Shown piece after piece: positions 47,501 through 54,268 of a stretch of DNA of 64,000 bases (position 1 is the stretch's first letter; every line of letters begins with the position of its first letter). The position numbers and the translations under genes are program-made. The stretch comes from Tribonema minus. Its lineage: Eukaryota; Sar; Xanthophyceae; Tribonematales; Tribonemataceae. The stretch covers positions 806,001 through 870,000 of the forward strand of contig JAFCMP010000401.1 of assembly GCA_017506865.1 (NCBI GenBank), written 5' to 3'. The notes below the pieces were generated by a model. The model was not told where the DNA came from and searched no databases. It saw only the letters and a list, made by a program, of their open reading frames with translations.

Positions 47501-49691
47501 CTGTTTGTGGCAATACACATGCCAAGCCATCAATATTCCTCATAGGTGTTGCAGAGATGGATCTCAATTGAGATATGCTCATCGAGAGTCAAGGGTAAGA
47601 GACCGTGTTGACCAGCTGTCTGCAGCCATTTTGCCCTATGAAAACTTGTAGTGCAGCTGTCGGCAGCGTACATGCCGCATGCTGAGCCCCCCCCGACACC
47701 ATGCGCGCAAAGGCATGTCAACTTGAAGTTCAAAGTTAAAGCCCCCCTCCCGCCCCCCCCCCCCTTTCTTGAAACGTCGCGGGCGCCGCTTGTGCTTTTT
47801 GTCCGCGCCTTTCATGCAGTGGTACAGCGACGACGAGAACGCCGTCATGCGCAAGGCCTGCAAGCTGCTGTGCCGCAAGATGGACGAGCTCGAGAGCATG
47901 ATCCACGCGGAGCCCTTCTTCCCGGTGAGTGACCGGGCATGACCTAAACCTAACCCTACTTTTGACCCTAAGCTACCCCTACTCCTTACCCTTGATTTCC
48001 TAGCACCAAGTGTTGAGCTTTTGGCACATTTGAAGTGAGGGGGGCAACTTTAACAGCCCATGCACGGCACGAACAGCCCTACCAGCAACACTGTCACTGA
48101 CGCCATCTACACCCCCCCCTCCCCCTCCCCCATAAACAAGTCGTCATGGACGCCGGCGTGGAGACGATTGCCTTTCGCTACGTCCTGGGCTTCATCCACC
48201 GCGCCACGGACCAATCCGGCTGCAAGACCACCTTTGACACCATCTTCAACCATCCCCCCCACCCACCACCCATTCAGCACGCTAGACTACACTGTCTCTG
48301 ATGCCATCCGCCCCCCCCCCCCCCCAGGTTGTCGTGGAGGCCGGCGTGGAGAAGATTGCCTTCCGCTACGTCCTCGGCTTCATCCACCGCGCCACGGACC
48401 AGTCCGGCGGCAAGACGGTCGTGCCGGAGGAGGTCGAGAAGATGCGCGCCGACATCGACATGATGGAGCAGTTCACGCGCAAGTACGGGCCCGCGGTGAT
48501 GACGTCCGTGCACCACCTCAAGGAGCTCATGGTGATGCTCACAGAGCGCCCGGAGGTGCTGCAGCAGGCCGTCTTCGTGGAGATTCTCATGCGGCACGAG
48601 GGCAAGGAGGAGCAGGTCTTCAAGCTGCTCAAGGTGAGCTACAGGGGGTGTGGGATGGTGTGTGGGGGGGTGAAATTGAAGTTGGAAGTTGAAGTTGTGG
48701 TTGCGATGCGGCACGAGTGCAAGGAGGAGCAGGTCTTCAAGCTGCTCAAGGTGTGAGCCCCGGGGTGGGGGGGGGGGGGGGGGGGGTGAAGTTCAAGTTG
48801 AAATATTGAAGTTGCAGTTGGCGCATTTGCGATGTGCGTTTGTGGGTGGGTTGTGTGTGCGCCCACAATATTGGCGAAGCAGGTGCATAAGCCCGCACTC
48901 TTGTGATGCACAGGGCACCATTGTATGCCGCAGTTTCCATGGCGCTCCAACATGTTCAGCTTCAGCATGCTCACCTCAGCGCACTTCATGCCTACTCTAC
49001 ATCGCACTTGAGGGATAGCTCACGCTGCGGGCGGTCAGTGAACCCCTGTGCACAGAGCACTTCCGCACACGCGATGCGCCACCATGCCGCCATGGGTCAC
49101 CAAGTGCATGCAGCCTCTGCTCTGCCTTCACCAATCCTGGCCTTCATCCCTAATCCCAGCCCTGCCCCAATGAGGACGAAGTCACCCCGCTGCGCCACCG
49201 CCCCTCGCCTGCCTTAACCTATGGTGAGGGTTACGATCAGGTTGGGTCGGGGTTAGGGTTGCGGTTAGACTAGTCTAGGCTAACCCTTACCGCAACCCTA
49301 AGTTAGTCCTCAACTGCACAGAGGTCCCCCGTGCATGCACGTCGCTCACTTCAACTGCGCGCCGCGCCTCGCTCAACTCCAACTGCACGCCGCCGCTCCG
49401 CTCTGCTCCGCGCGCTCATGCGAATGGCGCCAGGTGGCGACGTCCGTGCGCGACGACCTGCGCAACTTCTACGTCCCGGCGTGGCTCAACAAGCTCAAGC
49501 AGAAGATGAACGCGATCGTCGCGGAGCGCGTGGAGCTCGAGCAGTCCACCAACGCGCAGCGTGGCGCCGCCGTGCGCTTCGACATCTTCGAGTGGGCCTT
49601 CGGCGCCAACCTTGACCGCCCCGACGGCGCGTACCTGTACACGTACCTCATGCAGTGCCTGCGCGCAGGCGGCGGCGGCGGCAGCGCGTGA
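29491..49691 (+). CDS. SEC6: C2-PH-C2 protein with exocyst Sec6/EXOC3-like C-terminal half
   Basis: Exons: 29491-29627, 29899-30027, 32329-32599, 33827-34021, 35132-35452, 36354-36696, 37591-37934, 39355-39543, 40234-40506, 41051-41292, 42038-42323, 43468-43654, 44268-44485, 45209-45386, 45992-46197, 46808-46924, 47820-47924, 48328-48633, 49434-49691 (stop TGA). They total 4,305 bases, 1,434 codons, with every junction GT-AG and in phase. Order: C2 (residues 43-178), helical 180-244, PH-like 245-466, C2-like 470-600, linker to 734, helical 735-1434. The C-terminal half resembles Sec6, the exocyst subunit that helps tether secretory vesicles to the plasma membrane: a PEELMRLLEKYMQ segment, the FRYVLGFI helix followed by an EEVEKMRADIDMMEQF helix, and a final V-R-D-D helix. 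Metazoan and yeast Sec6 lack C2 and PH domains. A CAPS/UNC13-type protein (C2, PH, MUN) is the main alternative, since MUN shares the fold. Confidence 0.65.
30028..32328 (+). other. 2.3 kb intron 2 of the C2/PH/Sec6-like gene
   Basis: The longest intron of this gene. It holds scattered TTAGGG-type motifs (30538-30556) but no exon-like frame that fits the flanking phases. Base composition is less GC-rich than the exons. Unlike most neighbours it shows no obvious exon-edge copies. Confidence 0.4.
32540..32893 (+). repeat. Three copies of an exon 3' edge (exon 3, Sec6-like gene)
   Basis: TACGTGACGGTGACGTT...CTCCGCAAGGTGCGTG appears at the true donor (32599) and again ending at about 32821 and 32883. 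All three keep a GTGCGTG donor. Confidence 0.8.
33827..34021 (+). CDS. SEC6: Exon 4: helical segment
   Basis: These 65 codons in phase 0 (LENQYDTKNLPALMSVV ... SAKQLSVILNQ) look helical, with regularly spaced Leu and Val. No named domain. The last 80 bases are duplicated downstream at least twice. Confidence 0.7.
33945..34355 (+). repeat. Three copies of an exon 3' edge (exon 4, Sec6-like gene)
   Basis: CAGAGCGTCGTGGCGGAGCTG ... CAGGTATGAATCGTC at 33945-34035 recurs at about 34090-34185 and 34265-34360. More decayed traces occur at 34425-34475 and 34660-34760. Confidence 0.85.
35132..36696 (+). CDS. SEC6: Exons 5-6: PH-like segments
   Basis: Exon 35132-35452 ends with SFALHLDLQDPIVLVAENEQ and DWLRWTAVLK, the last strand and C-terminal helix with tryptophan typical of PH domains. 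Exon 36354-36696 has AGWLRRRK ... VRRFFRLESDGDGRYALYY, typical of the first three PH strands. They could be two PH domains or one circularly split one. The true 5' edge of exon 6 is the last of five tandem copies. Confidence 0.6.
35637..36410 (+). repeat. Five tandem copies of an exon 5' edge (exon 6, Sec6-like gene)
   Basis: GGTCATCCCCGACTACTGCAA and variants begin at about 35638, 35799, 35979, 36167 and 36354 (periods 161-188 bp). Between them lie C-rich tracts and AG acceptors. Only the last copy leads into open coding sequence. Confidence 0.9.
36660..36960 (+). repeat. Two copies of an exon 3' edge (exon 6, Sec6-like gene)
   Basis: GTCGGAGCTCGCCGCG..CGACGCTCG plus following intron (TTGAGGTTG..GGCTCATTGC) recurs about 155 bp downstream (anchors 36671 and 36825). 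In the copy the donor GT has become CT. Confidence 0.8.
37591..39543 (+). CDS. SEC6: Exons 7-8: second C2-like domain
   Basis: Exon 37591-37934 (TTEFNAQLLLPVPADLL ... PRLLLSVHDTSS ... EVALARASVPFASLPFG ... LKLPLEGLTSNGAEIS) joins in phase 0 to 39355-39543 (VTVTMRRLGQYKTAW ...). Strand spacing, the LLLSVHD strand and a closing ISVTVTMRR strand resemble a C2 domain. The 5' edge of exon 8 is present in eight tandem copies. The tail (LEVYRLPAPSKDNPS) is duplicated twice downstream. Confidence 0.6.
38470..39420 (+). repeat. Eight tandem copies of an exon 5' edge with CCCTAA-type spacers (exon 8, Sec6-like gene)
   Basis: GTCACCGTCACAATGCGG and variants follow a TGCAG- or TCAG-type acceptor near 38477, 38579, 38717, 38841, 38974, 39100, 39216 and 39355, usually continuing GGCCAGTACAAGACGGCG. 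The spacers are degenerate CCCTAA/CCCTCA arrays. The first and sixth copies are most eroded. Confidence 0.9.
39479..39870 (+). repeat. Three copies of an exon 3' edge (exon 8, Sec6-like gene)
   Basis: GTCTACCGCCTGCCGGCACCG ... CCCTCGGTGAGC at the true donor (39543) recurs ending at about 39693 and 39831, each with CCCTCGGTGAGC intact. Confidence 0.85.
40234..40506 (+). CDS. SEC6: Exon 9: linker
   Basis: These 91 codons (PVVDYSKPAAVVDYYSIEA ... RRMSFGMVNTK) have phase 0 at both ends. The second half is Gly/Ser/Arg rich and probably disordered. No domain recognised. Confidence 0.7.
40840..41150 (+). repeat. Two copies of an exon 5' edge (exon 10, Sec6-like gene)
   Basis: GGGCAAGAGCCCGAGCCCGTC ... 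TCATCCTCCGCATCAC at 40855 precedes the true edge at 41051 by about 196 bp. The copy's acceptor reads TTAG; the true one is ACAG. Confidence 0.8.
41051..42323 (+). CDS. SEC6: Exons 10-11: start of helical Sec6-like region
   Basis: Exon 41051-41292 (GKSPTPSPKGAEPKK ... LLYITYKLDAMRAEAESPE) ends in phase 2 and joins 42038-42323 (EKLARAAAETYRRIRTNMG ... RLSCYFAKLIESKARPLW ... IFASQYVQ). Mostly amphipathic helix. Donor GTGAGT and acceptor CCCCAG restore a lysine codon. Confidence 0.7.
41430..41468. repeat. Telomere-type inverted repeat (hairpin) in intron 10
   Basis: TTAGGGTTTGGG at 41430-41441 pairs with CCCAAACCCTAG at 41457-41468, eleven of twelve bases, with a 15-base loop. Confidence 0.7.
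42240..42710 (+). repeat. Two to three copies of an exon 3' edge (exon 11, Sec6-like gene)
   Basis: GCGCGCCGGACCCGCGCCCG ... CAGTACGTGCAGGTATGCG at the true donor (42323) is repeated at about 42435-42515. A strongly eroded third copy lies at 42635-42705. Confidence 0.8.
43468..46197 (+). CDS. SEC6: Exons 12-15: middle Sec6-like helices
   Basis: Exons 43468-43654, 44268-44485, 45209-45386 and 45992-46197 give ANTVFVEYYLRCIGELG, EVPIEVVVAFVCFLVKR, PEELMRLLEKYMQLIVSQ and NAVRYLSAILNDMSRS. The PEELMRLLEKYMQ segment and the following NAVRYLSAILND helix resemble Sec6 segments around its (S/T)-x-E-x-(V/L)-(E/M)-x-LL-x-x-YM and Y-x-x-AI-x-N motifs. All junctions are in phase 1 or 0 as needed. Confidence 0.6.
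44130..44245 (+). repeat. Short tandem repeat CCAACTGTTGAAG before exon 13
   Basis: (G/A)CCAACTGTTGAA(G/T)(T/C)T occurs four to five times with a period of 17-33 bp just upstream of the acceptor at 44267. It is not copied from coding sequence. Confidence 0.7.
44860..45290 (+). repeat. Copies of an exon 5' edge (exon 14, Sec6-like gene)
   Basis: GCGCAGTGGCCCAAGGAGGG ... GGCGACTGCTCCCC occurs at 45003-45078 and at the true edge 45209, offset 200 bp. The intron block CAGTGCAGCCAC ... CACATTGCA(T/C)GTAAACCCAGCTAC is itself repeated from 44876. Confidence 0.85.
45582..46060 (+). repeat. Three copies of an exon 5' edge (exon 15, Sec6-like gene)
   Basis: CAGGCGCCAAGGTCTT(C/T)(G/A)AGGCC ... CCTCGTACGC begins at 45582, 45788 and 45992, period about 205 bp. 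All three keep the AG acceptor; only the third continues in frame. Confidence 0.9.
46125..46440 (+). repeat. Three copies of an exon 3' edge separated by poly-G tracts (exon 15)
   Basis: GCGCTCAGCGACGCGCTGCTG ... GTGGTGAGTG at the true donor (46197) recurs ending near 46336, with a shorter copy near 46400-46440. G runs of 25 (46223-46247) and 22 (46354-46375) separate the copies. Confidence 0.85.
46808..49691 (+). CDS. SEC6: Exons 16-19: C-terminal Sec6-like domain
   Basis: Exons 46808-46924, 47820-47924, 48328-48633 and 49434-49691 give DVALQQVDAVCASFFQAE, WYSDDENAVMRKACKLL, VVVEAGVEKIAFRYVLGF, EEVEKMRADIDMMEQF and VATSVRDDLRNFYVPAWL. The order of a helix ending before a (V/A)-x-x-Y-(L/V) helix, an E-x-x-x-K-M acidic helix and a terminal R-D-D segment matches the C-terminus of Sec6. 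The protein ends in a short Gly run before TGA at 49689-49691. Confidence 0.65.
46870..47175 (+). repeat. Three copies of an exon 3' edge (exon 16, Sec6-like gene)
   Basis: CAGCAGGTGGATGCCGTCTGC ... TTCCAGGCGGAGGTGAG at the true donor recurs ending near 47052 and 47166. Confidence 0.85.
48095..48420 (+). repeat. Two copies of an exon 5' edge (exon 18, Sec6-like gene)
   Basis: TCGTCATGGACGCCGGCGTGG ... CACGGACCAATCCGGC at 48142 precedes the true edge at 48328 by about 187 bp. Both are preceded by C-rich tracts. Confidence 0.85.
48585..48760 (+). repeat. Two copies of an exon 3' edge (exon 18, Sec6-like gene)
   Basis: ATGCGGCACGAGGGCAAGGAG ... CTGCTCAAGGTG recurs about 120 bp downstream (48707-48755), followed by a 20-base G run. 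Confidence 0.85.
49253..49301. repeat. Telomere-type inverted repeat (hairpin) in intron 18
   Basis: TTAGGGTTGCGG at 49253-49264 is the exact reverse complement of CCGCAACCCTAA at 49290-49301. Inner bases TTAG and CTAA extend the pairing in part. Confidence 0.75.
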
Positions 49692-50529
49692 TGCGCGCGG
49701 TGCTGACTGCCGCTGCGGCGGGTGCGGCGGAGGGTATGCATGTATAGCAGCGGCGGCGGCGCGCGATCGAATGCGGCCGCCGGTCTAGACGGCAGCTCAG
49801 AGAACCGTTGCGCCAGCTGTGCAGCAAGGCATGCAGCAGGGACTGCAGCAGCGCTCAGAAGCTGTAGACAGGCTGCGCAGTCGGTGTCGCAAAATGCCAT
49901 CCTTGTCGCGTCCGCTAGCTGCAGCTCTATTGGTGGTGCGGCCTTCCAAAGATGTGGTGTATAGTGCGGCACTTGAAGGGGGGGGTGGGACAGGGGTGCA
50001 CAAAAGCTGGTGTGTTATCAACAAGCGGACCCCTTTTTTGATGTCGTGGTGAGTACGCAGCAGCGGGTGAATGTTGAATCATGTACATCCGTAGTGTGCA
50101 GGGGGTGTGCCGACTGTGTGTGGCCAGTGGCTTCAGTCAATGAGCTGTGGTGGCACGGTCAGAGGCAATCTGTTGTGGCGGCAGACAGCAGATGCTGCCG
50201 CTTTAGAGCGCGTGTTCAGAGTATAATGCAAAGGCCCCGTTGATCGGCTCAGACACTCGTCTCTACTGTGCATTGTCCACGATTGAACCGCAAGCGATGG
50301 CACTGCTTGCGAACCCTGTCGGCTGCAGAATGTGTGTGGGAAGGCTTTACTGCATGTGCCCGTGCATTGCCACCAAGCGCTGCTCACACAATGCCTGTGC
50401 CACCAAGCGCTGCTCACACAATGCCTGCAATGGTTGCCATTTTTCTTGTGAACCATGAAAAAAAAGCATATCTTGCGAAGAAAGTAGGCTGTTTTCAGCC
50501 CCAAGACAGTGTCAGCAGTACAACTCAAA
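49692..50529. other. Intergenic region after the C2/PH/Sec6-like gene
   Basis: Contains the 3' UTR of the plus-strand gene. No exon is supported. A 30 bp unit (CACCAAGCGCTGCTCACACA plus ATGCCTGxxC) is repeated twice in tandem at about 50371-50430. Confidence 0.4.
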
Positions 50530-50852
50530 ACACAGAGTGTGTGAGGCCAGACCAGGTAAGCCCACGCTCAGCTGTAGGTGACATCAGGCCGCTTGTTGAC
50601 TCCAGGTTGGCAAGGTAGGGCAGGTAGAAGGCTGTCATGCTGCAGGTGAAGATTAACTTGTGTTGCAAGAGAGCAAGAGAGAGCTGCTGCCAACGGTTGG
50701 CAAGTTAAAGATCTGATGTAGCACACCTAGGGCCAAAGTAGCGGGTCTCAACTGCAGTCATGACCAGCGATAGGCGGCAATTACTTGATCTCTAGGGCCG
50801 AGGTGATGGCATTTTTTGGGGGCAACTAACCTATGGTAGGTGGCAGTACGGA
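50530..50852. repeat. Left LTR-like direct repeat
   Basis: Shared blocks with 53050-53334 in the same order and orientation include AGAGTGTGTGA..GGCCAGACCAG, GCTGCTGCCAACGGTTG, AGGGCCAAA and a closing TACGGAAGT. Similarity is interrupted by indels, so the pair is old. Confidence 0.55.
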
Positions 50853-50869
50853 AGTTGAAACGTTACAGT

Positions 50870-52320
50870 CGCAGCGCCAGCAGGCGCCGCCGCCGCATTC
50901 ATCACCCTTCAACCCCCATAGCGGAGGCCGCAACCAAGTCGCGCCGCCAGCCCCATGGCAGCGGCTCGAGAACGTTGGCATGCCTGGCACCGCTCAGCAG
51001 CGCCCGCGGCCGGCACATGGCTCTGTCAACCTTGACGCCCCCCTCATACCTGCTCGCCACGGCTACCACATACCCCAGCGTCGTCCCCGTTGGCATGCCT
51101 TCTCTCTGGCGTACCAAAGACTTGTACAAGACGTTCAGCTCCGACGCCGGAGCAACCTTGGCCACAGTGAAAGTCAAGATCGGCAGCAGAGCCGACGCAC
51201 TTGACCTTTCAGCTGCCGTCGTCGGCACCCGGGGCCGGCAACGTCTGCATCTGCATGCGGAAGGCCGAGTCCTACTTCACAGCATACTCCCCGTTGCTGA
51301 TCGCCATTGCGTATTCCCAATGCCAGAGGACATTACACCGCAGCACCTCCCCATGTTCCACGCCGGCAGGGACGTGATGGACAACCGCCGCCATTTGATG
51401 CTCCCCATCACCTTTGAGGGGCGCGATGCTCAAGCCGGTCTGCTGTGCGCTGCCGACACGCCTGCAAAGCCGCTCCGTCGGGTGAGCTACCTGACACACT
51501 GCATCATGGTGGACAACCTGCCCGCAGCATTGGTGCTAGGCAACTCCTGCTTTGTGCGCAACTGCATGCAGGTACCCAGCGTACGGGTCAACGTTGATGC
51601 GGTTGCGCACGAAGGAAGAGTTGCCAACCACCAATGCTACGGGCAGGCCGTCCACGATGATGCAGTACGTCAGGTAGCCACCCCAACGGAGCAGCTCTGC
51701 AGGCGCGTCGGCAGTGCGTGGCACGTCGGGCTGAGCATCTCACCCCTCGAATGTGGTAGGGCGCATGAGGTGGCGACGGTTGTTCGTGCCGCCGCTGCCA
51801 GCGTCACGGTGGAAGATGGGGAGGTGCTGGGGAGTGGTGTCCTCTCGCATGAGGAACAAGCGAGGGCAATCGGCAACGCGGAGCACGCTCAAGGTAGGCC
51901 TCGGCCTCCCGCGTTCAGATGTAGACATTGCCGGCGCCGGTGTCGACGACGGCAGCTGCAAGATCTAGTTCGTCGGCTCCGCTGCCGATCGTGACTTAAC
52001 CTGTGGCCAAGGCAGCTCCGGCCTACTAGTTGAACATCTTGTACCAGACGTTGGTGTGCCAACGAAAGGGCATGCTGACGGGGGATGGCGCTGGGGTCTG
52101 TGGTTGCCGTGGCGAGGAGGTACGAGGAGGCGTTAAGGTCGACAGAGCCGTGTGCCAGCCGTGAGCGCTGCTGAGCGGCGCCAGGCGTGCCAGCATTGTT
52201 GAAGCCGCTGCCATGAGGCTTGCGGCGTGCGTCTTGCCAGTGGTTGCAGGCTCCGCTGCTGGGGTTGAGCGGTGATCATGATGAACGCGGCGGCGGCGCC
52301 TGCTGGCGCTGCTGCCTGCG
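50870..52320. repeat. Large palindrome of two gag-protease copies, centre about 51582
   Basis: Plus-strand translation of the left arm and minus-strand translation of the right arm give the same protein in the same order, for example LAPLSSA, ALSTLTPP, EDITPQHLPMFH / EDTTPQHLPIFH, NNRRHLM and LVLGNSCFVRN / LVVGNSSFVRN. The FVRN codons are at 51551-51562 and 51602-51613, only about 40 bp apart, so the arms nearly meet. The open frame 50840-51994 crosses the centre and is not a normal gene. Confidence 0.7.
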
Positions 52321-52532
52321 GTCACGGGAGGGCGCGGGTGCGGACGCGTCATGATGATCCTCGTCGCTGCTGCTGCCGTGATGATGATGAGGGTCCCGGT
52401 AGACAATGGTCGGGTTGTCAAATGTATTTGACTGGGCCCCGCTGCAGCTCGAGCGGCCGCTTGAGGTGCTGCGACTTCGGCAGGTGTAGCGAAAGATCCA
52501 CCCCCGAACGTGCGTCCGAATGCGTTGAACAT
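52026..52532 (-). pseudogene. Gag-like fragment of the right retroelement copy
   Basis: The frame MFNAFGRTFGGGSFA ... SSASRRRRRVHH ... WYKMFN is proline, serine and arginine rich and is followed downstream on the minus strand by the protease-like part. Stops and frame changes separate the two. Fragment of an inactive element. Confidence 0.5.
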
Positions 52533-53049
52533 GTTGCCAGGCTAGGTATCAGCAGGCCTAGAAAAGTGTTGCTGTAGCTGGCTGCGGCCTGAGATTGCTA
52601 TTGCTGCGTGAAGGCGAAGTAGCTGTAGAAACTCTAGTTGCTGAGAAGGTGGTGCACTGGAGAATGCAGACTTAAGCAAGGAGTCACCTTCAGGCAAATG
52701 TTCCTGTTGCCTTAAAAGATGAACTCTTCTCTCCCCCCTTGCTGATACCTAGGGATGATAAAGTAGTCTTGAGATGAGGAAGCCGTCGCGCCTGGGTTGC
52801 CCATACTGGCTGATGCTGAATGCTGTCTTGCTCGCTTGTGAAGGTAGGGTAGGACGAAGGTCGCCAGAGTTGCCAGAAAGTTGCCGCTATGAGATGATGC
52901 CGGCCGGTGTTCACAGTAGCGATCCTTGTAGCTGAGAGCGTGTTGCTGTCAAGTCGCTGCTGCTGTTGCGGCAGCGCCAGGAACCGCGTGAAGTCCGAAA
53001 CGAATGGACTCCTCCAGAACGTGTGGGGTAGACTGTTGAGCCCAAAGCC

Positions 53050-53334
53050 CAGAGTGTGTGATGGCCAGACCAGTAGAAGGTCAGCCGACACTCAGTTCTT
53101 AACAGCAGGCCATTTGTTGACACCAGCTTGACAAGGCAGGCAGGCCACTGTCGCGTTGCAGGTCAAGAGTGAATTGCATTGCGAGCAACAGGCTGCTGCC
53201 AACGGTTGCTTAGAGAGCTGGTGCACCACACCACACCACCGAGGGCCAAACTTGTGAGCAACACCGGGCTTCAAAGGCCAGGGAGCGCGCCTATTGGTGG
53301 GCACCTGACCAATGGTGAGGTGGCGTTACGGAAG
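53050..53334. repeat. Right LTR-like direct repeat
   Basis: Partner of 50530-50852; it ends at the same GG(C)xTTACGGAAGT-type boundary. Exact termini and any target-site duplication could not be fixed by eye. Confidence 0.55.
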
Positions 53335-53612
53335 TCTGCAACTGAAGTGTTCCTTTTCTCGGCATCGGCGCTTCACATCTCACGTCCAACGACCATCGTG
53401 ACTTCCTGAGTTTCATTCTTGACTCTACTGACAGAATAAATGTGCGGCCGGCCAACAAGCGACCAAGCAACTCAGAAGTGCCACGGCACAAGTGACTATG
53501 TGAGCATAGCATACATGCCCCCTGTGCAAGCATCAAAGTTTTAGCCATCGCAGCATCATGCCCTGAGTCCAGGTGCAACTCTGCAGCGACTTCAACTCCT
53601 GGGGCCGTGGGC

Positions 53613-53645
53613 CAAACCCTAACCCTGACCCTAACCTTAACCCTT
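53613..53645. repeat. Interstitial telomere-type array
   Basis: AACCCTAACCCTGACCC and variants between the retroelement and the 3' end of SEC15. Confidence 0.75.
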
Positions 53646-53919
53646 CTTGTTATTGAATCATCCTCACAGCTGCAAGCACGCTCGACGGCCGAGCTGCCAG
53701 CCCAAGTCAATACACCACGTGTCACCTGATTCCTGAGGTTCAGCACAGTGCGCCGAGAAAGGGCTCTAAGGTGTCTCACAAGAAGCTTCACAAGCAGGCA
53801 GGTCGGACAGACACATTCGAAAACCGCTGCAGACGTTCCCGCCATTGTAATTACATAGTCTAAGCACCAAACACGCTCTTGCACGGTGCGTACAACGCAA
53901 CAACAGCGCGTCGTCACGC

Positions 53920-54150
53920 TCGCTCGCAGGGCCTGGCGAGCATCTGCCTGACGCAGCAGCAGCAGCAGTGCTTGCGCTCGCACAGCTTGTCAAGTGTGTC
54001 TGCATGACGCAGCAGCAGCAGCAGCAGCAGCAGCAGTGCGTGCTCGCGCAGCTTGTCAAGTGCATCCGCATGACGCAGAGCAGCAGCAGCAGCGCTCAAT
54101 CAGACTTGCTCGCGCAGCTTGGCGAGTATCTGCTTGACGCGCTTCTGCTC
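53920..54150 (-). repeat. Copies of the SEC15 coding end beyond its stop codon, with CAG runs
   Basis: GCTCGCGCAGCTTGGCGAG..TCTGC(T/A)TGACGC at 54112-54140 (coding) is repeated at about 54048-54075, 53980-54008 and 53928-53955. Between copies are (CAG)n/(GCA)n runs of four to nine units. The copies lie after the stop codon on the minus strand. Confidence 0.8.
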
Positions 54151-54268
54151 CAGCTGCGGGACTTCGTCATCGACCGTGGATTTGATCTTGGCCGTCAGCG
54201 AGAGGTTCTTGTACTTCTCCAGGACGGCAATCAGGTGGCTCACGTCCAGGCGCGGGTATTCTTGCATT
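54100..54268 (-). CDS. SEC15: SEC15 last exon
   Basis: A 20-odd base poly-C tract plus CCGCAG precedes the exon. The first base completes an arginine codon, then MQEYPRLDVSHLIAVLEKY and KRVKQILAKLREQV-stop. This fits the Sec15 C-terminus: a proline-containing strand, an LLEK helix, and a basic K-Q-L-R end. Confidence 0.85.

Larger units (their letters stand above)
50530..53335. mobile_element. Degenerate LTR-type retroelement with palindromic interior
   Basis: Two roughly 300 bp direct repeats (about 50530-50852 and 53050-53334) flank an interior made of two inverted copies of a gag-protease region. The right copy reads on the minus strand and keeps a retropepsin-type D-T-G-A catalytic motif at 51932-51943. 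The left copy reads on the plus strand and has this motif altered and shifted by one base near 51221-51235. I see no reverse transcriptase, integrase or RNase H. It lies between the convergent Sec6-like and Sec15 genes. Confidence 0.6.

Noticed and set aside
50840-51994. 384-codon plus-strand frame as a cellular gene
   Set aside because: It runs through the centre of the palindrome, so its second half is the antisense of the other retroelement copy.
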